Shown piece after piece: positions 5,716-7,474 of a DNA stretch of 7,474 nucleotides. Positions within the stretch are counted from its first letter, which is position 1; each line of letters starts with the position of its first letter. The stretch is from Pseudomonadota bacterium. Lineage in GTDB: Bacteria > Pseudomonadota > Alphaproteobacteria > Acetobacterales > Acetobacteraceae. The position numbers were made by a program, and so were the translations under genes. The notes under the pieces are model-generated. The model was given only the letters and a program-made list of their open reading frames with translations. It searched no databases and was not told the DNA's origin. The DNA lies in contig JAJZVE010000216.1 in NCBI GenBank assembly GCA_021845835.1, positions 1-7,474 of the forward strand, written 5' to 3'.

Positions 5716-6918
5716 ATGCGCCTCGCCATGTGGACCTATCCGTGGGATGTGCTGGATGTCGGCCTGGACGCCGTGGTCGCCGATTTGCGCGACCGCGCCG
5801 GGCTGAACGGCATCAGCCTCGCCGCGTCCTATCACGCCGGCCGCTTCTTCCAGCCGCGCAGCCCGCTGCGCAAAAGCTACTTCCCCGAGGACGGCACGAT
5901 CTATTTCCGCCCCGACGCGGCGCGCTGGCAGGACCGCGCGATCGTGCCGCAGGTCGCCTCGCTGCTCCCCGCGCGCGGCGACGCGCTGCGCGCCCTGATC
6001 GACGCGCGGGAACGGACGGGGCTCGGCGTCGCGTGCTGGACCGTCTGCCTGCACAACACGCGGCTCGGTCTGCTGCATCCCGACGCCTGCACGCGCAATG
6101 CGTTCGGCGATCCGAACCACTACAGCCTGTGCCCCTGCCATCCCGACGTGCGTGCCTACGCGATCGAATTGGTGGCCGATCTGACGCACGCCTACCGGCC
6201 GGATGCGGTGCAACTGGAATCGCCGGGGTTCATGGGCTACGCGCACGAATTCCATCACGAGAAGGACGGCGTCGGCCTCACGGCGGAGGACGATTTCCTG
6301 CTGGCGCTGTGTTTCTGCGACGCCTGCCGCGCGCGCGCCGGGGCGGCCGGCGTCGATGCGGAGGCGGCGCGGCGTACGGTGCGTCGCTGGATCAGCGAAA
6401 CGGCGGAGCGCCCGGTGCCGGCGCCGCGCTGGCCGGATTTCGTCGCGCGCGGGCCGGCGGTGTTCGCCGCGCATCCGGAAGTCCACGCCTACGTGCTCTG
6501 GCGCTTCGAGCCGGTGACGAGCCTGGTCGCCGCGATCCGCGCGGCGGCGCATCCGGGCAGCAGGGTGCATGTGCTCGACATCGGCAATGGCTGGCTGTGC
6601 GGCAGCGATCTCGCGGCGCTGGCGCAGGCGGCGGACGGCGTGGTGATGTGCGTCTATGACCGCGCGCCGTCCGCGGTCGCCGCCGATCTGGCCCACGCCC
6701 GCACCGCGATCGGCGCCGGGCGGTTCCTCGGCACCGGCATGCGCGTGTTCTATCCCGAGATGCGCGGGCCGGAGGATCTGGCGGCGCGGGCGCAGGCGGC
6801 GTCGGCGGCGGGCGTGGAGGAGATCAACTTCTACAATTACGGGCTGGTCCCGGCGGCGCGGCTGGACTGGGTGCGCGCGGCGGTGGAGCGCTGCCGGACG
6901 GCGACGGGAACAGCGTAG
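5716..6918 (+). CDS. Uncharacterised putative TIM-barrel enzyme with GH42-like Cys cluster
   Basis: This 400-residue soluble protein has no signal peptide or membrane segment. ATG 5716 has GGGAG at 5701-5705 and starts a typical first beta strand (MRLAMWTYPWDV). I do not recognise a named family. Alternating strands and helices suggest a TIM barrel: GISLAASYH (32-40), GVACWTVCLHN (104-114), YRPDAVQLESPGF (160-172), RVHVLDIGNG (283-292), GVVMCVYDRAP (308-318), RFLGTGMRVFY (336-346) and EEINFYNYG (368-376). Between HYSLCPCHPDVRAYAIELV (135-153) and LCFCDAC (198-204) lies Glu168 in QLESP. This order resembles glycoside hydrolase family 42, where a HYCP segment, the acid/base Glu, and a C-x-C-x2-C zinc site follow each other. 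Here C199, C201 and C204, plus C139 or C141, could bind metal, and His177, His180 and His181 lie between. It is the last gene of the TRAP operon, so it probably acts on the imported compound. It could be a glycosidase-like hydrolase or an isomerase/lyase; the reaction is unknown. Confidence 0.8.
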   Translation: MRLAMWTYPWDVLDVGLDAVVADLRDRAGLNGISLAASYHAGRFFQPRSPLRKSYFPEDGTIYFRPDAARWQDRAIVPQVASLLPARGDALRALIDARERTGLGVACWTVCLHNTRLGLLHPDACTRNAFGDPNHYSLCPCHPDVRAYAIELVADLTHAYRPDAVQLESPGFMGYAHEFHHEKDGVGLTAEDDFLLALCFCDACRARAGAAGVDAEAARRTVRRWISETAERPVPAPRWPDFVARGPAVFAAHPEVHAYVLWRFEPVTSLVAAIRAAAHPGSRVHVLDIGNGWLCGSDLAALAQAADGVVMCVYDRAPSAVAADLAHARTAIGAGRFLGTGMRVFYPEMRGPEDLAARAQAASAAGVEEINFYNYGLVPAARLDWVRAAVERCRTATGTA

Positions 6919-6935
6919 CCGGGCGATCAGCCGGC
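6918..6935. terminator. Hairpin at the convergent junction after the TRAP operon
   Basis: GCCGG (6918-6922) pairs with CCGGC (6931-6935) around an eight-base loop. The hairpin spans the eight-base gap between the two stop codons; the opposing stop (TCA, 6927-6929) is in its loop. A second pair, GCGACG (6901-6906) with CGTCGC (6935-6940), could enclose most of it, though the two share base 6935. No T-tract is present, so a terminator role is tentative. Confidence 0.3.
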
Positions 6936-7474
6936 GTCGCGGACCAGGGACTGCGGCTTCACGGCGGGATCGGCCAGGCGCGCGGGATCGACCGCCGTGC
7001 CCGCGCGGATCAGCGCCATCGCCGCGCGCACCTCGCGCGGCGCGTCCACCCCGGTCGCCGCCACGACGCGGCCGGCGGCGTCGAGGTGGAAGGCGCAGAA
7101 GCTCGCATCGGTGGGCGCGCCGCGCAGGACACTGCGCACCGCGTCGGCGGGCAGGCCGGCGACCTGGATCGTGTGGCCATGCTGGTCGGTCCAGAACCAC
7201 GGCACCTCGTCATACGGCGCCGCCACGCCCGCCATCGTCCGGCCGACCGCGATGCCCTGGTCCTGCGCGTGGCGCCAGGATTCCAGCCGCAGCCGCCGTC
7301 CGAGCCGCTGCTGCCAGAACGCCGCCACGTCGCCGGCGGCATACACGCCCGCCGCGCTCGCGCGCCCGAACTCGTCCACCACGATGCCGTTGTCCACCGC
7401 CAGCCCGGCCGCTGCCGCCAGTTCGGTGTTGCGCACCATGCCGATGCCCGCGACCACCAGATCGGCCGGTACGC
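6927..7474 (-). CDS. FAD-dependent ferredoxin reductase-type oxidoreductase, C-terminal part, truncated by window edge
   Basis: About 181 C-terminal residues are in the window, and the N-terminal FAD and NAD(P) motifs lie beyond base 7474. Such flavoproteins pass electrons from NAD(P)H to a ferredoxin or Rieske protein that feeds an oxygenase or P450. Visible elements are the end of the NAD domain (ADLVVAGIGMVRNTELAAAA), the strand NGIVVDEFGRAS, the second FAD-binding motif GVYAAGDVA, and then the reductase C-terminal domain. That domain opens with ESWRHAQDQGIAVGRTMAG and continues PWFWTDQHGHTIQVAGLP, as in rhodocoxin or dioxygenase ferredoxin reductases. The GTG at 7457 is internal, because the frame and family match continue through it to the edge. 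It converges on the TRAP operon with eight bases between stops, so it belongs to a different transcription unit. The redox partner cannot be told from this window. Confidence 0.92.
   Translation of the reverse strand, partial: VPADLVVAGIGMVRNTELAAAAGLAVDNGIVVDEFGRASAAGVYAAGDVAAFWQQRLGRRLRLESWRHAQDQGIAVGRTMAGVAAPYDEVPWFWTDQHGHTIQVAGLPADAVRSVLRGAPTDASFCAFHLDAAGRVVAATGVDAPREVRAAMALIRAGTAVDPARLADPAVKPQSLVRDAG

Noticed and set aside
5641..7200. 519-codon open frame on the minus strand across the end of dctM, the putative TIM-barrel gene and part of the reductase
   Set aside because: The translation is Arg/His/Pro/Ala-rich with no family motif. It is antisense to genes with clear motifs, and in GC-rich DNA with strong third-position bias long antisense frames are expected.
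1..7474. Mobile element, CRISPR, tRNA or riboswitch
   Set aside because: No transposase or integrase motifs, terminal repeats, regularly spaced repeats, clover-leaf pattern or known aptamer core was seen on either strand.

Overview
The window is a GC-rich, gene-dense stretch with strong G/C third-position bias and several GTG/TTG starts. It carries a tripartite TRAP transporter and resembles an alphaproteobacterial chromosome, plausibly Acetobacteraceae/Rhodospirillales. That lineage guess rests on general style and gene families only; no rRNA or other marker is present. No tRNA, rRNA, CRISPR array, insertion sequence or integrase was seen.

Layout. (1) 1-1204, plus strand: the C-terminal part of a GH15 glucoamylase, cut by the window edge, overlapping by an ATGA junction a 95-residue Cys-containing protein with a pentapeptide-repeat-like double motif. 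A hairpin at 1236-1257 may end this unit. (2) 1337-1630, plus: a 97-residue BauB-like cupin. It converges, with only 6 bases between the stop codons, on (3) 1637-2602, minus: a beta-hydroxyacid dehydrogenase of the 3-hydroxyisobutyrate dehydrogenase family. (4) 2603-2811: a divergent regulatory region with a perfect 12-base palindrome. (5) 2812-6918, plus: a compact operon dctP-dctQ-dctM (periplasmic solute-binding protein, small and large membrane subunits of a TRAP transporter), followed 20 bases later by a 400-residue cytoplasmic protein that looks like a divergent TIM-barrel enzyme with a GH42-like cysteine cluster. (6) 6927-7474, minus: the C-terminal part of a ferredoxin-reductase-type FAD/NAD(P) oxidoreductase, cut by the right edge.

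How the parts may work together (inference). The TRAP system probably imports an organic or sugar acid using an ion gradient. The dehydrogenase, transcribed away from the same regulatory region, could oxidise or reduce a beta-hydroxy acid derived from it. The cupin could act on a related intermediate. The uncharacterised protein behind dctM is the best candidate for a new, substrate-specific enzyme. No transcription factor lies inside the window. The GH15 and reductase fragments look like unrelated neighbours.
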